From Auanema rhodensis (lineage: Eukaryota > Nematoda > Chromadorea > Rhabditida > Rhabditidae), in assembly GCA_964057225.1 (NCBI GenBank), contig OZ059900.1, forward strand, positions 8,566,501-8,630,500: a stretch of 64,000 nt of DNA, given 5' to 3'. The notes beneath the pieces were generated by a model. It was given only the letters and a program-made list of their open reading frames with translations. It did not search any database and was not told where the DNA came from. Every line of letters begins with the position of its first letter. The stretch's first letter is position 1. Made by a program: the position numbers and the translations under genes. Below, one piece after another: positions 26,112 to 40,379 of this stretch.

Positions 26112-29100
26112 CTATATGAACATTCTTTGACAGTATTTCATACATTTAGTCGTTTTAGAAGAAAAAAATATGCTTAAGATCAAAAGTTTGACTGATTTTG
26201 CCAAAATGCCCTTCAAACCCCAAAAAACCAATAATTCTTGATATTTTCGGTCCTTTTTGACCAAAGTGGTTAAAATTGGACATATATATGTGAAAATAGT
26301 CAAAGTTTATGAATCCTGAATTTCAAATCTATATCTCAAAGGGTCTGATCAAAACATAGAGTTTTCACATGTTTTGTACCCAAAATCGTTGAATATATGG
26401 CGTTTTGAGCATAAAAAGGCCCATATTTCAATCAGTTTCGATATTCGTGCAAAATACACCTATATCAACATTCTATGACAGTATTTCATACATTTAGTCG
26501 TTTTAGAAGAAAAAAATATGCTTAAGATCAAAAGTTTGACTGATTTTGCCAAAATGCCCTTCAATCCCCAAAAAACCAATAATTCTTGATATTTTCGGTC
26601 CTTTTTGACCAAAGTGGTTAAAATTGAACATATATATGTAAAAATAGTCAAAGTTTATGAATCCTGAATTTCAAATCCATATCTCAAAGGGTCTGATCAA
26701 AACATACAGTTTTCACATGTTTTGTACCCAAAATCTTTGAATATATGGCGTTTTGAGCATAAAAAGGCCCATATTTCAATCAGTTTTGATATTCGTGCAA
26801 AATACACCTATATGAACATTCTATGACAGTATTTCATACATTTAGTCGTTTTAGAAGAAAAAAATATGCTTAAGATCAAAAGTTTGACTGATTTTGCCAA
26901 AATGTCCTTCAAACCCCAAAAAACCAATAATTCTTGATATTTTCGGTCCTTTTTGACCAAAGTGGTTAAAATTGAACATATATATGTGAAAATAGTCAAA
27001 GTTTATGAATCCTGAATTTCAAATCCATATCTCAAAGGGTCTGATCAAAACATACAGTTTTCACATGTTTTGTACCCAAAATCGTTGAATATATGGCGTT
27101 TTGAGCATAAAAAGGCCCATATTTCAATCAGTTTTGATATTCGTGCAAAATACTTCTATATGAACATTCTATGACAGTATTTCATACATTTAGTCGTTTT
27201 AGAAGGAAAAAATATGCTTAAGATCAAAAGTTTGACTGATTTTGCCAAAATGCCCTTCAATCCCCAAAAAACCAATAATTCTTGATATTTTCGGTCCTTT
27301 TTGACCAAAGTGGTTAAAATTGGACATATATATGTAAAAATAGTCAAAGTTTATGAATCCTGAATTTCAAATCCATATCTCAAAGGGTCTGATCAAAACA
27401 TACAGTTTTCACATGTTTTGTACCCAAAATCGTTGAATATATGGCGTTTTGAGCATAAAAAGGCCCATATTTCAATCAGTTTCGATATTCGTGCAAAATA
27501 CACCTATATCAACATTCTATGACAGTATTCCATACATTTAGTCGTTTTAGAAGAAAAAAATATGCTTAAGATCAAAAGTTTGACTGATTTTGCCAAAATG
27601 CCCTTCAATCCCCAAAAAACCAATAATTCTTGATATTTTCGGTCCTTTTTGACCAAAGTGGTTAAAATTGAACATATATATGTAAAAATAGTCAAAGTTT
27701 ATGAATCCTGAATTTCAAATCCATATCTCAAAGGGTCTGATCAAAACATACAGTTTTCACATGTTTTGTACCCAAAATCGTTGAATATATGGCGTTTTGA
27801 GCATAAAAAGGCCCATATTTCAATCAGTTTTGATATTTGTGCAAAATAGACCTATATGAACATTCTATGACAGTATTTCATACATTTAGTCGTTTTAGAA
27901 GAAAAAAATATGCTTAAGATCAAAAGTTTGACTGATTTTGCCAAAATGCCCTTCAATCCCCAAAAAACCAATAATTCTTGATATTTTCGGTCCTTTTTGA
28001 CCAAAGTGGTTAAAATTGGACATATATATGTAAAAATAGTCAAAGTTTATGAATCCTGAATTTCAAATCCATATCTCAAAGGGTCTGATCAAAACATACA
28101 GTTTTCACATGTTTTGTACCCAAAATCGTTGAATATATGGCGTTTTGAGCATAAAAAGGCCCATATTTCAATCAGTTTCGATATTCGTGCAAAATACACC
28201 TATATCAACATTCTATGACAGTATTCCATACATTTAGTCGTTTTAGAAGAAAAAAATATGCTTAAGATCAAAAGTTTGACTGATTTTGCCAAAATGCCCT
28301 TCAATCCCCAAAAAACCAATAATTCTTGATATTTTCGGTCCTTTTTGACCAAAGTGGTTAAAATTGAACATATATATGTAAAAATAGTCAAAGTTTATGA
28401 ATCCTGAATTTCAAATCCATATCTCAAAGGGTCTGATCAAAACATACAGTTTTCACATGTTTTGTACCCAAAATCGTTGAATATATGGCGTTTTGAGCAT
28501 AAAAAGGCCCATATTTCAATCAGTTTTGATATTTGTGCAAAATAGACCTATATGAACATTCTATGACAGTATTTCATACATTTAGTCGTTTTAGAAGAAA
28601 AAAATATGCTTAAGATCAAAAGTTTGACTGATTTTGCCAAAATGCCCTTCAATCCCCAAAAAACCAATAATTCTTGATATTTTCGGTCCTTTTTGACCAA
28701 AGTGGTTAAAATTGGACATATATATGTAAAAATAGTCAAAGTTTATGAATCCTGAATTTCAAATCCATATCTCAAAGGGTCTGATCAAAACATACAGTTT
28801 TCACATGTTTTGTACCCAAAATCGTTGAATATATGGCGTTTTGAGCATAAAAAGGCCCATATTTCAATCAGTTTCGATATTCGTGCAAAATACACCTATA
28901 TCAACATTCTATGACAGTATTCCATACATTTAGTCGTTTTAGAAGAAAAAAATATGCTTAAGATCAAAAGTTTGACTGATTTAGCCAAAATGTCCTTCAA
29001 ACCCCAAAAAACCAATAATTCTTGATATTTTCGGTCCTTTTTGACCAAAGTGGTTAAAATTGAACATATATATGTAAAAATAGTCAAAGTTTATGAATCC

Positions 29101-29243
29101 TGAATTTCAAATCCATATCTCAAAGGGTCTGATCAAAACATACAGTTTTCACATGTTTTGTACCCAAAATCGTTGAATATATGGCGTTTTGAGCATAAAA
29201 AGGCCCATATTTCAATCAGTTTTGATATTCGTGCAAAATACAC
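26112..29243 (+). repeat. 9-unit HOR (3132 bp), copy 1: J-K-N-T-P-Q-P-Q-R
   Basis: Units start at 26112 and every 348 bp. Diagnostic marks are CTATATCTC and CATAGAG (J), AAAATCTTTG (K), TGTCC with 181G (N), TACTTCTATATG and AGAAGGAAAAAA (T), two P-Q pairs, and TTAGCC (R). The P-Q pair (696 bp) is itself an internal tandem duplication. Confidence 0.93.
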
Positions 29244-32200
29244 CTATATGAACATTCTTTGACAGTATTTCATACATTTAGTCGTTTTAGAAGAAAAAAA
29301 TATGCTTAAGATCAAAAGTTTGACTGATTTTGCCAAAATGCCCTTCAAACCCCAAAAAACCAATAATTCTTGATATTTTCGGTCCTTTTTGACCAAAGTG
29401 GTTAAAATTGGACATATATATGTGAAAATAGTCAAAGTTTATGAATCCTGAATTTCAAATCTATATCTCAAAGGGTCTGATCAAAACATAGAGTTTTCAC
29501 ATGTTTTGTACCCAAAATCGTTGAATATATGGCGTTTTGAGCATAAAAAGGCCCATATTTCAATCAGTTTCGATATTCGTGCAAAATACACCTATATCAA
29601 CATTCTATGACAGTATTTCATACATTTAGTCGTTTTAGAAGAAAAAAATATGCTTAAGATCAAAAGTTTGACTGATTTTGCCAAAATGCCCTTCAATCCC
29701 CAAAAAACCAATAATTCTTGATATTTTCGGTCCTTTTTGACCAAAGTGGTTAAAATTGAACATATATATGTAAAAATAGTCAAAGTTTATGAATCCTGAA
29801 TTTCAAATCCATATCTCAAAGGGTCTGATCAAAACATACAGTTTTCACATGTTTTGTACCCAAAATCTTTGAATATATGGCGTTTTGAGCATAAAAAGGC
29901 CCATATTTCAATCAGTTTTGATATTCGTGCAAAATACACCTATATGAACATTCTATGACAGTATTTCATACATTTAGTCGTTTTAGAAGAAAAAAATATG
30001 CTTAAGATCAAAAGTTTGACTGATTTTGCCAAAATGTCCTTCAAACCCCAAAAAACCAATAATTCTTGATATTTTCGGTCCTTTTTGACCAAAGTGGTTA
30101 AAATTGAACATATATATGTGAAAATAGTCAAAGTTTATGAATCCTGAATATCAAATCCATATCTCAAAGGGTCTGATCAAAACATACAGTTTTCACATGT
30201 TTTGTACCCAAAATCGTTGAATATATGGCGTTTTGAGCATAAAAAGGCCCATATTTCAATCAGTTTTGATATTCGTGCAAAATACTTCTATATGAACATT
30301 CTATGACAGTATTTCATACATTTAGTCGTTTTAGAAGGAAAAAATATGCTTAAGATCAAAAGTTTGACTGATTTTGCCAAAATGCCCTTCAATCCCCAAA
30401 AAACCAATAATTCTTGATATTTTCGGTCCTTTTTGACCAAAGTGGTTAAAATTGGACATATATATGTAAAAATAGTCAAAGTTTATGAATCCTGAATTTC
30501 AAATCCATATCTCAAAGGGTCTGATCAAAACATACAGTTTTCACATGTTTTGTACCCAAAATCGTTGAATATATGGCGTTTTGAGCATAAAAAGGCCCAT
30601 ATTTCAATCAGTTTCGATATTCGTGCAAAATACACCTATATCAACATTCTATGACAGTATTCCATACATTTAGTCGTTTTAGAAGAAAAAAATATGCTTA
30701 AGATCAAAAGTTTGACTGATTTTGCCAAAATGCCCTTCAATCCCCAAAAAACCAATAATTCTTGATATTTTCGGTCCTTTTTGACCAAAGTGGTTAAAAT
30801 TGAACATATATATGTAAAAATAGTCAAAGTTTATGAATCCTGAATTTCAAATCCATATCTCAAAGGGTCTGATCAAAACATACAGTTTTCACATGTTTTG
30901 TACCCAAAATCGTTGAATATATGGCGTTTTGAGCATAAAAAGGCCCATATTTCAATCAGTTTTGATATTTGTGCAAAATAGACCTATATGAACATTCTAT
31001 GACAGTATTTCATACATTTAGTCGTTTTAGAAGAAAAAAATATGCTTAAGATCAAAAGTTTGACTGATTTTGCCAAAATGCCCTTCAATCCCCAAAAAAC
31101 CAATAATTCTTGATATTTTCGGTCCTTTTTGACCAAAGTGGTTAAAATTGGACATATATATGTAAAAATAGTCAAAGTTTATGAATCCTGAATTTCAAAT
31201 CCATATCTCAAAGGGTCTGATCAAAACATACAGTTTTCACATGTTTTGTACCCAAAATCGTTGAATATATGGCGTTTTGAGCATAAAAAGGCCCATATTT
31301 CAATCAGTTTCGATATTCGTGCAAAATACACCTATATCAACATTCTATGACAGTATTCCATACATTTAGTCGTTTTAGAAGAAAAAAATATGCTTAAGAT
31401 CAAAAGTTTGACTGATTTTGCCAAAATGCCCTTCAATCCCCAAAAAACCAATAATTCTTGATATTTTCGGTCCTTTTTGACCAAAGTGGTTAAAATTGAA
31501 CATATATATGTAAAAATAGTCAAAGTTTATGAATCCTGAATTTCAAATCCATATCTCAAAGGGTCTGATCAAAACATACAGTTTTCACATGTTTTGTACC
31601 CAAAATCGTTGAATATATGGCGTTTTGAGCATAAAAAGGCCCATATTTCAATCAGTTTTGATATTTGTGCAAAATAGACCTATATGAACATTCTATGACA
31701 GTATTTCATACATTTAGTCGTTTTAGAAGAAAAAAATATGCTTAAGATCAAAAGTTTGACTGATTTTGCCAAAATGCCCTTCAATCCCCAAAAAACCAAT
31801 AATTCTTGATATTTTCGGTCCTTTTTGACCAAAGTGGTTAAAATTGGACATATATATGTAAAAATAGTCAAAGTTTATGAATCCTGAATTTCAAATCCAT
31901 ATCTCAAAGGGTCTGATCAAAACATACAGTTTTCACATGTTTTGTACCCAAAATCGTTGAATATATGGCGTTTTGAGCATAAAAAGGCCCATATTTCAAT
32001 CAGTTTCGATATTCGTGCAAAATACACCTATATCAACATTCTATGACAGTATTCCATACATTTAGTCGTTTTAGAAGAAAAAAATATGCTTAAGATCAAA
32101 AGTTTGACTGATTTAGCCAAAATGTCCTTCAAACCCCAAAAAACCAATAATTCTTGATATTTTCGGTCCTTTTTGACCAAAGTGGTTAAAATTGAACATA

Positions 32201-32375
32201 TATATGTAAAAATAGTCAAAGTTTATGAATCCTGAATTTCAAATCCATATCTCAAAGGGTCTGATCAAAACATACAGTTTTCACATGTTTTGTACCCAAA
32301 ATCGTTGAATATATGGCGTTTTGAGCATAAAAAGGCCCATATTTCAATCAGTTTTGATATTCGTGCAAAATACAC
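29244..32375 (+). repeat. 9-unit HOR (3132 bp), copy 2
   Basis: Same unit order and markers as copy 1. The only private difference I noticed is CTGAATATC near 30146, in place of CTGAATTTC. Confidence 0.93.
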
Positions 32376-35300
32376 CTATATGAACATTCTTTGACAGTAT
32401 TTCATACATTTAGTCGTTTTAGAAGAAAAAAATATGCTTAAGATCAAAAGTTTGACTGATTTTGCCAAAATGCCCTTCAAACCCCAAAAAACCAATAATT
32501 CTTGATATTTTCGGTCCTTTTTGACCAAAGTGGTTAAAATTGGACATATATATGTGAAAATAGTCAAAGTTTATGAATCCTGAATTTCAAATCTATATCT
32601 CAAAGGGTCTGATCAAAACATAGAGTTTTCACATGTTTTGTACCCAAAATCGTTGAATATATGGCGTTTTGAGCATAAAAAGGCCCATATTTCAATCAGT
32701 TTCGATATTCGTGCAAAATACACCTATATCAACATTCTATGACAGTATTTCATACATTTAGTCGTTTTAGAAGAAAAAAATATGCTTAAGATCAAAAGTT
32801 TGACTGATTTTGCCAAAATGCCCTTCAATCCCCAAAAAACCAATAATTCTTGATATTTTCGGTCCTTTTTGACCAAAGTGGTTAAAATTGAACATATATA
32901 TGTAAAAATAGTCAAAGTTTATGAATCCTGAATTTCAAATCCATATCTCAAAGGGTCTGATCAAAACATACAGTTTTCACATGTTTTGTACCCAAAATCT
33001 TTGAATATATGGCGTTTTGAGCATAAAAAGGCCCATATTTCAATCAGTTTTGATATTCGTGCAAAATACACCTATATGAACATTCTATGACAGTATTTCA
33101 TACATTTAGTCGTTTTAGAAGAAAAAAATATGCTTAAGATCAAAAGTTTGACTGATTTTGCCAAAATGTCCTTCAAACCCCAAAAAACCAATAATTCTTG
33201 ATATTTTCGGTCCTTTTTGACCAAAGTGGTTAAAATTGAACATATATATGTGAAAATAGTCAAAGTTTATGAATCCTGAATTTCAAATCCATATCTCAAA
33301 GGGTCTGATCAAAACATACAGTTTTCACATGTTTTGTACCCAAAATCGTTGAATATATGGCGTTTTGAGCATAAAAAGGCCCATATTTCAATCAGTTTTG
33401 ATATTCGTGCAAAATACTTCTATATGAACATTCTATGACAGTATTTCATACATTTAGTCGTTTTAGAAGGAAAAAATATGCTTAAGATCAAAAGTTTGAC
33501 TGATTTTGCCAAAATGCCCTTCAATCCCCAAAAAACCAATAATTCTTGATATTTTCGGTCCTTTTTGACCAAAGTGGTTAAAATTGGACATATATATGTA
33601 AAAATAGTCAAAGTTTATGAATCCTGAATTTCAAATCCATATCTCAAAGGGTCTGATCAAAACATACAGTTTTCACATGTTTTGTACCCAAAATCGTTGA
33701 ATATATGGCGTTTTGAGCATAAAAAGGCCCATATTTCAATCAGTTTCGATATTCGTGCAAAATACACCTATATCAACATTCTATGACAGTATTCCATACA
33801 TTTAGTCGTTTTAGAAGAAAAAAATATGCTTAAGATCAAAAGTTTGACTGATTTTGCCAAAATGCCCTTCAATCCCCAAAAAACCAATAATTCTTGATAT
33901 TTTCGGTCCTTTTTGACCAAAGTGGTTAAAATTGAACATATATATGTAAAAATAGTCAAAGTTTATGAATCCTGAATTTCAAATCCATATCTCAAAGGGT
34001 CTGATCAAAACATACAGTTTTCACATGTTTTGTACCCAAAATCGTTGAATATATGGCGTTTTGAGCATAAAAAGGCCCATATTTCAATCAGTTTTGATAT
34101 TTGTGCAAAATAGACCTATATGAACATTCTATGACAGTATTTCATACATTTAGTCGTTTTAGAAGAAAAAAATATGCTTAAGATCAAAAGTTTGACTGAT
34201 TTTGCCAAAATGCCCTTCAATCCCCAAAAAACCAATAATTCTTGATATTTTCGGTCCTTTTTGACCAAAGTGGTTAAAATTGGACATATATATGTAAAAA
34301 TAGTCAAAGTTTATGAATCCTGAATTTCAAATCCATATCTCAAAGGGTCTGATCAAAACATACAGTTTTCACATGTTTTGTACCCAAAATCGTTGAATAT
34401 ATGGCGTTTTGAGCATAAAAAGGCCCATATTTCAATCAGTTTCGATATTCGTGCAAAATACACCTATATCAACATTCTATGACAGTATTCCATACATTTA
34501 GTCGTTTTAGAAGAAAAAAATATGCTTAAGATCAAAAGTTTGACTGATTTTGCCAAAATGCCCTTCAATCCCCAAAAAACCAATAATTCTTGATATTTTC
34601 GGTCCTTTTTGACCAAAGTGGTTAAAATTGAACATATATATGTAAAAATAGTCAAAGTTTATGAATCCTGAATTTCAAATCCATATCTCAAAGGGTCTGA
34701 TCAAAACATACAGTTTTCACATGTTTTGTACCCAAAATCGTTGAATATATGGCGTTTTGAGCATAAAAAGGCCCATATTTCAATCAGTTTTGATATTTGT
34801 GCAAAATAGACCTATATGAACATTCTATGACAGTATTTCATACATTTAGTCGTTTTAGAAGAAAAAAATATGCTTAAGATCAAAAGTTTGACTGATTTTG
34901 CCAAAATGCCCTTCAATCCCCAAAAAACCAATAATTCTTGATATTTTCGGTCCTTTTTGACCAAAGTGGTTAAAATTGGACATATATATGTAAAAATAGT
35001 CAAAGTTTATGAATCCTGAATTTCAAATCCATATCTCAAAGGGTCTGATCAAAACATACAGTTTTCACATGTTTTGTACCCAAAATCGTTGAATATATGG
35101 CGTTTTGAGCATAAAAAGGCCCATATTTCAATCAGTTTCGATATTCGTGCAAAATACACCTATATCAACATTCTATGACAGTATTCCATACATTTAGTCG
35201 TTTTAGAAGAAAAAAATATGCTTAAGATCAAAAGTTTGACTGATTTAGCCAAAATGTCCTTCAAACCCCAAAAAACCAATAATTCTTGATATTTTCGGTC

Positions 35301-35507
35301 CTTTTTGACCAAAGTGGTTAAAATTGAACATATATATGTAAAAATAGTCAAAGTTTATGAATCCTGAATTTCAAATCCATATCTCAAAGGGTCTGATCAA
35401 AACATACAGTTTTCACATGTTTTGTACCCAAAATCGTTGAATATATGGCGTTTTGAGCATAAAAAGGCCCATATTTCAATCAGTTTTGATATTTGTGCAA
35501 AATACAC
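32376..35507 (+). repeat. 9-unit HOR (3132 bp), copy 3
   Basis: Same order and markers as copies 1 and 2. The series stops after the R unit at 35160: the next unit is S type, not J. Confidence 0.93.
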
Positions 35508-37595
35508 CTATATGAACATTCTATGACAGTATTTCATACATTTAGTCGTTTTAGAAGAAAAAAATATGCTTAAGATCAGAAGTTTGACTGATTTTGCCAA
35601 AATGCCCTTCAATCCCCAAAAAACCAATAATTCTTGATATTTTCGGTCCTTTTTGACCAAAGTGGTTAAAATTGGACATAAATATGTGAAAATAGTCAAA
35701 GTTTATGAATCCTGAATTTCAAATCCATATCTCAAAGGGTCTGATCAAAACATACAGTTTTCACATGTTTTGTACCCAAAATCGTTGAATATATGGCGTT
35801 TTAAGCATAAAAAGGCCCATATTTCAATCAGTTTGGATATTTGTGCAAAATACACCTATATGAACATTCTATGACAGTATTTCATACATTTAGTCGTTTT
35901 AGAAGAAAAAAATATGCTTAAGATCAAAAGTTTGACTGATTTTGCCAAAATGCCCTTCAATCCCCAAAAAACCAATAATTCTTGATATTTTCGGTCCTTT
36001 TTGACCAAAGTGGTTAAAATTGAACATATATATGTAAAAATAGTCAAAGTTTATGAATCCTGAATTTCAAATCCATATCTCAAAGGGTCTGATCAAAACA
36101 TACAGTTTTCACATGTTTTGTACCCAGAATCGTTGAATATATGGCGTTTAGAGCATAAAAAGGCCCATATTTCAATCAGTTTCGATATTCGTGCAAAATA
36201 CACCTATATCAACATTCTATGACAGTATTCCATACATTTAGTCGTTTTAGAAGAAAAAAATATGCTTAAGATCAAAAGTTTGACTGATTTTGCCAAAATG
36301 CCCTTCAATCCCCAAAAAACCAATAATTCTTGATATTTTCGGTCCTTTTTGACCAAAGTGGTTAAAATTGAACATATATATGTAAAAATAGTCAAAGTTT
36401 ATGAATCCTGAATTTCAAATCCATATCTCAAAGGGTCTGATCAAAACATACAGTTTTCACATGTTTTGTACCCAAAATCGTTGAATATATGGCGTTTTGA
36501 GCATAAAAAGGCCCATATTTCAATCAGTTTTGATATTTGTGCAAAATAGACCTATATGAACATTCTATGACAGTATTTCATACATTTAGTCGTTTTAGAA
36601 GAAAAAAATATGCTTAAGATCAAAAGTTTGACTGAATTTGCCAAAATGCCCTTCAATCCCCAAAAAACCAATAATTCTTGATATTTTCAGTCCTTTTTGA
36701 CCAAAGTGGTTAAAATTGGACATAAATATGTAAAAATAGTCAAAGTTTATGAATCCTGAATTTCAAATCCATATCTCAAAGGGTCTGATCAAAACATACA
36801 GTTTTCACATGTTTTGTACCCAAAATCGTTGAATATATGGCGTTTTGAGCATAAAAAGGCCCATATTTCAATCAGTTTGGATATTTGTGCAAAATACACC
36901 TATATGAACATTCTATGACAGTCTTCCATACATTTAGTCGTTTTAGAAGAAAAAAATATGCTTAAGATCAAAAGTTTGACTGATTTTGCCAAAATGCCCT
37001 TCAATCCCCAAAAAACCAATAATTCTTGATATTTTCGGTCCTTTTTGACCAAAGTGGTTAAAATTGGACATATATATGTAAAAATAGTCAAAGTTTATGA
37101 ATCCTGAATTTCAAATCCATATCTCAAAGGGTCTGATCAAAACATACAGTTTTCACATGTTTTGTACCCAAAATCGTTGAATATATGGCGTTTTGAGCAT
37201 AAAAAGGCCCATATTTCAATCAGTTTCGATATTCGTGCAAAATACACCTATATCAACATTCTATGACAGTATTCCATACATTTAGTCGTTTTAGAAGAAA
37301 AAAATATGCTTAAGATCAAAAGTTTGACTGATTTTGCCAAAATGCCCTTCAATCCCCAAAAAACCAATAATTCTTGATATTTTCGGTCCTTTTTGACCAA
37401 AGTGGTTAAAATTGGACATATATATGTGAAAATAGTCAAAGTTTATGAATCCTGAATTTCAAATCCATATCTCAAAGGGTCTGATCAAAACATACAGTTT
37501 TCACATGTTTTGTACCCAAAATCGTTGAATATATGGCGTTTTGAGCATAAAAAGGCCCATATTTCAATCAGTTTTGATATTTGTGCAAAATACAC
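35508..37595 (+). repeat. 6-unit HOR (2088 bp), copy 1: S-U-P-L-M-A
   Basis: Markers are GATCAGAAG with GTTTTAAGCAT (S, 35508), CCCAGAATCG with TTTAGAGC (U, 35856), P (36204), L (36552), CAGTCTTCC (M, 36900), and a 7C unit with 181G (A, 37248). It reuses the S-U-P-L order of the 5-unit HOR at 17760-19151 with two units added. Confidence 0.9.
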
Positions 37596-39683
37596 CTATA
37601 TGAACATTCTATGACAGTATTTCATACATTTAGTCGTTTTAGAAGAAAAAAATATGCTTAAGATCAGAAGTTTGACTGATTTTGCCAAAATGCCCTTCAA
37701 TCCCCAAAAAACCAATAATTCTTGATATTTTCGGTCCTTTTTGACCAAAGTGGTTAAAATTGGACATAAATATGTGAAAATAGTCAAAGTTTATGAATCC
37801 TGAATTTCAAATCCATATCTCAAAGGGTCTGATCAAAACATACAGTTTTCACATGTTTTGTACCCAAAATCGTTGAATATATGGCGTTTTAAGCATAAAA
37901 AGGCCCATATTTCAATCAGTTTGGATATTTGTGCAAAATACACCTATATGAACATTCTATGACAGTATTTCATACATTTAGTCGTTTTAGAAGAAAAAAA
38001 TATGCTTAAGATCAAAAGTTTGACTGATTTTGCCAAAATGCCCTTCAATCCCCAAAAAACCAATAATTCTTGATATTTTCGGTCCTTTTTGACCAAAGTG
38101 GTTAAAATTGGACAAAAATATGTAAAAATAGTCAAAGTTTATGAATCCTGAATTTCAAATCCATATCTCAAAGGGTCTGATCAAAACATACAGTTTTCAC
38201 ATGTTTTGTACCCAGAATCGTTGAATATATGGCGTTTAGAGCATAAAAAGGCCCATATTTCAATCAGTTTCGATATTCGTGCAAAATACACCTATATCAA
38301 CATTCTATGACAGTATTCCATACATTTAGTCGTTTTAGAAGAAAAAAATATGCTTAAGATCAAAAGTTTGACTGATTTTGCCAAAATGCCCTTCAATCCC
38401 CAAAAAACCAATAATTCTTGATATTTTCGGTCCTTTTTGACCAAAGTGGTTAAAATTGAACATATATATGTAAAAATAGTCAAAGTTTATGAATCCTGAA
38501 TTTCAAATCCATATCTCAAAGGGTCTGATCAAAACATACAGTTTTCACATGTTTTGTACCCAAAATCGTTGAATATATGGCGTTTTGAGCATAAAAAGGC
38601 CCATATTTCAATCAGTTTTGATATTTGTGCAAAATAGACCTATATGAACATTCTATGACAGTATTTCATACATTTAGTCGTTTTAGAAGAAAAAAATATG
38701 CTTAAGATCAAAAGTTTGACTGAATTTGCCAAAATGCCCTTCAATCCCCAAAAAACCAATAATTCTTGATATTTTCAGTCCTTTTTGACCAAAGTGGTTA
38801 AAATTGGACATAAATATGTAAAAATAGTCAAAGTTTATGAATCCTGAATTTCAAATCCATATCTCAAAGGGTCTGATCAAAACATACAGTTTTCACATGT
38901 TTTGTACCCAAAATCGTTGAATATATGGCGTTTTGAGCATAAAAAGGCCCATATTTCAATCAGTTTGGATATTTGTGCAAAATACACCTATATGAACATT
39001 CTATGACAGTCTTCCATACATTTAGTCGTTTTAGAAGAAAAAAATATGCTTAAGATCAAAAGTTTGACTGATTTTGCCAAAATGCCCTTCAATCCCCAAA
39101 AAACCAATAATTCTTGATATTTTCGGTCCTTTTTGACCAAAGTGGTTAAAATTGGACATATATATGTAAAAATAGTCAAAGTTTATGAATCCTGAATTTC
39201 AAATCCATATCTCAAAGGGTCTGATCAAAACATACAGTTTTCACATGTTTTGTACCCAAAATCTTTGAATATATGGCGTTTTGAGCATAAAAAGGCCCAT
39301 ATTTCAATCAGTTTCGATATTCGTGCAAAATACACCTATATCAACATTCTATGACAGTATTCCATACATTTAGTCGTTTTAGAAGAAAAAAATATGCTTA
39401 AGATCAAAAGTTTGACTGATTTTGCCAAAATGCCCTTCAATCCCCAAAAAACCAATAATTCTTGATATTTTCGGTCCTTTTTGACCAAAGTGGTTAAAAT
39501 TGGACATATATATGTGAAAATAGTCAAAGTTTATGAATCCTGAATTTCAAATCCATATCTCAAAGGGTCTGATCAAAACATACAGTTTTCACATGTTTTG
39601 TACCCAAAATCGTTGAATATATGGCGTTTTGAGCATAAAAAGGCCCATATTTCAATCAGTTTGGATATTTGTGCAAAATACAC
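37596..39683 (+). repeat. 6-unit HOR (2088 bp), copy 2
   Basis: Same order as copy 1. The U unit (37944) has ACAAAAATATGT, as at 18108, while copy 1 has GAACATATATATG at that spot. A private AAAATCTTTG lies near 39260. Confidence 0.9.
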
Positions 39684-40379
39684 CTATATGAACATTCTAT
39701 GACAGTCTTCCATACATTTAGTCGTTTTAGAAGAAAAAAATATGCTTAAGATCAAAAGTTTGACTGATTTTGCCAAAATGCCCTTCAATCCCCAAAAAAC
39801 CAATAATTCTTGATATTTTCGGTCCTTTTTGACCAAAGTGGTTAAAATTGGACATATATATGTAAAAATAGTCAAAGTTTATGAATCCTGAATTTCAAAT
39901 CCATATCTCAAAGGGTCTGATCAAAACATACAGTTTTCACATGTTTTGTACCCAAAATCGTTGAATATATGGCGTTTTGAGCATAAAAAGGCCCATATTT
40001 CAATCAGTTTCGATATTCGTGCAAAATACACCTATATCAACATTCTATGACAGTATTCCATACATTTAGTCGTTTTAGAAGAAAAAAATATGCTTAAGAT
40101 AAAAAGTTTGACTGATTTTGCCAAAATGCCCTTCAATCCCCAAAAAACCAATAATTCTTGATATTTTCGGTCCTTTTTGACCAAAGTGGTTAAAATTGGA
40201 CATATATATGTAAAAATAGTCAAAGTTTATGAATCCTGAATTTCAAATCCATATCTCAAAGGGTCTGATCAAAACATACAGTTTTCACATGTTTTGTACC
40301 CAAAATCGTTGAATATATGGCGTTTTGAGCATAAAAAGGCCCATATTTCAATCAGTTTCGATATTCGTGCAAAATACAC
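39336..40379 (+). repeat. 3-unit module A-B-C, first instance
   Basis: A (39336, 181G), B (39684, CAGTCTTCC) and C (40032, AGATAAAAAG) in order. The trio recurs at 40380, 43512, 46644 and 49776. The C unit here still has 168G; the later ones have 168A. Confidence 0.85.
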
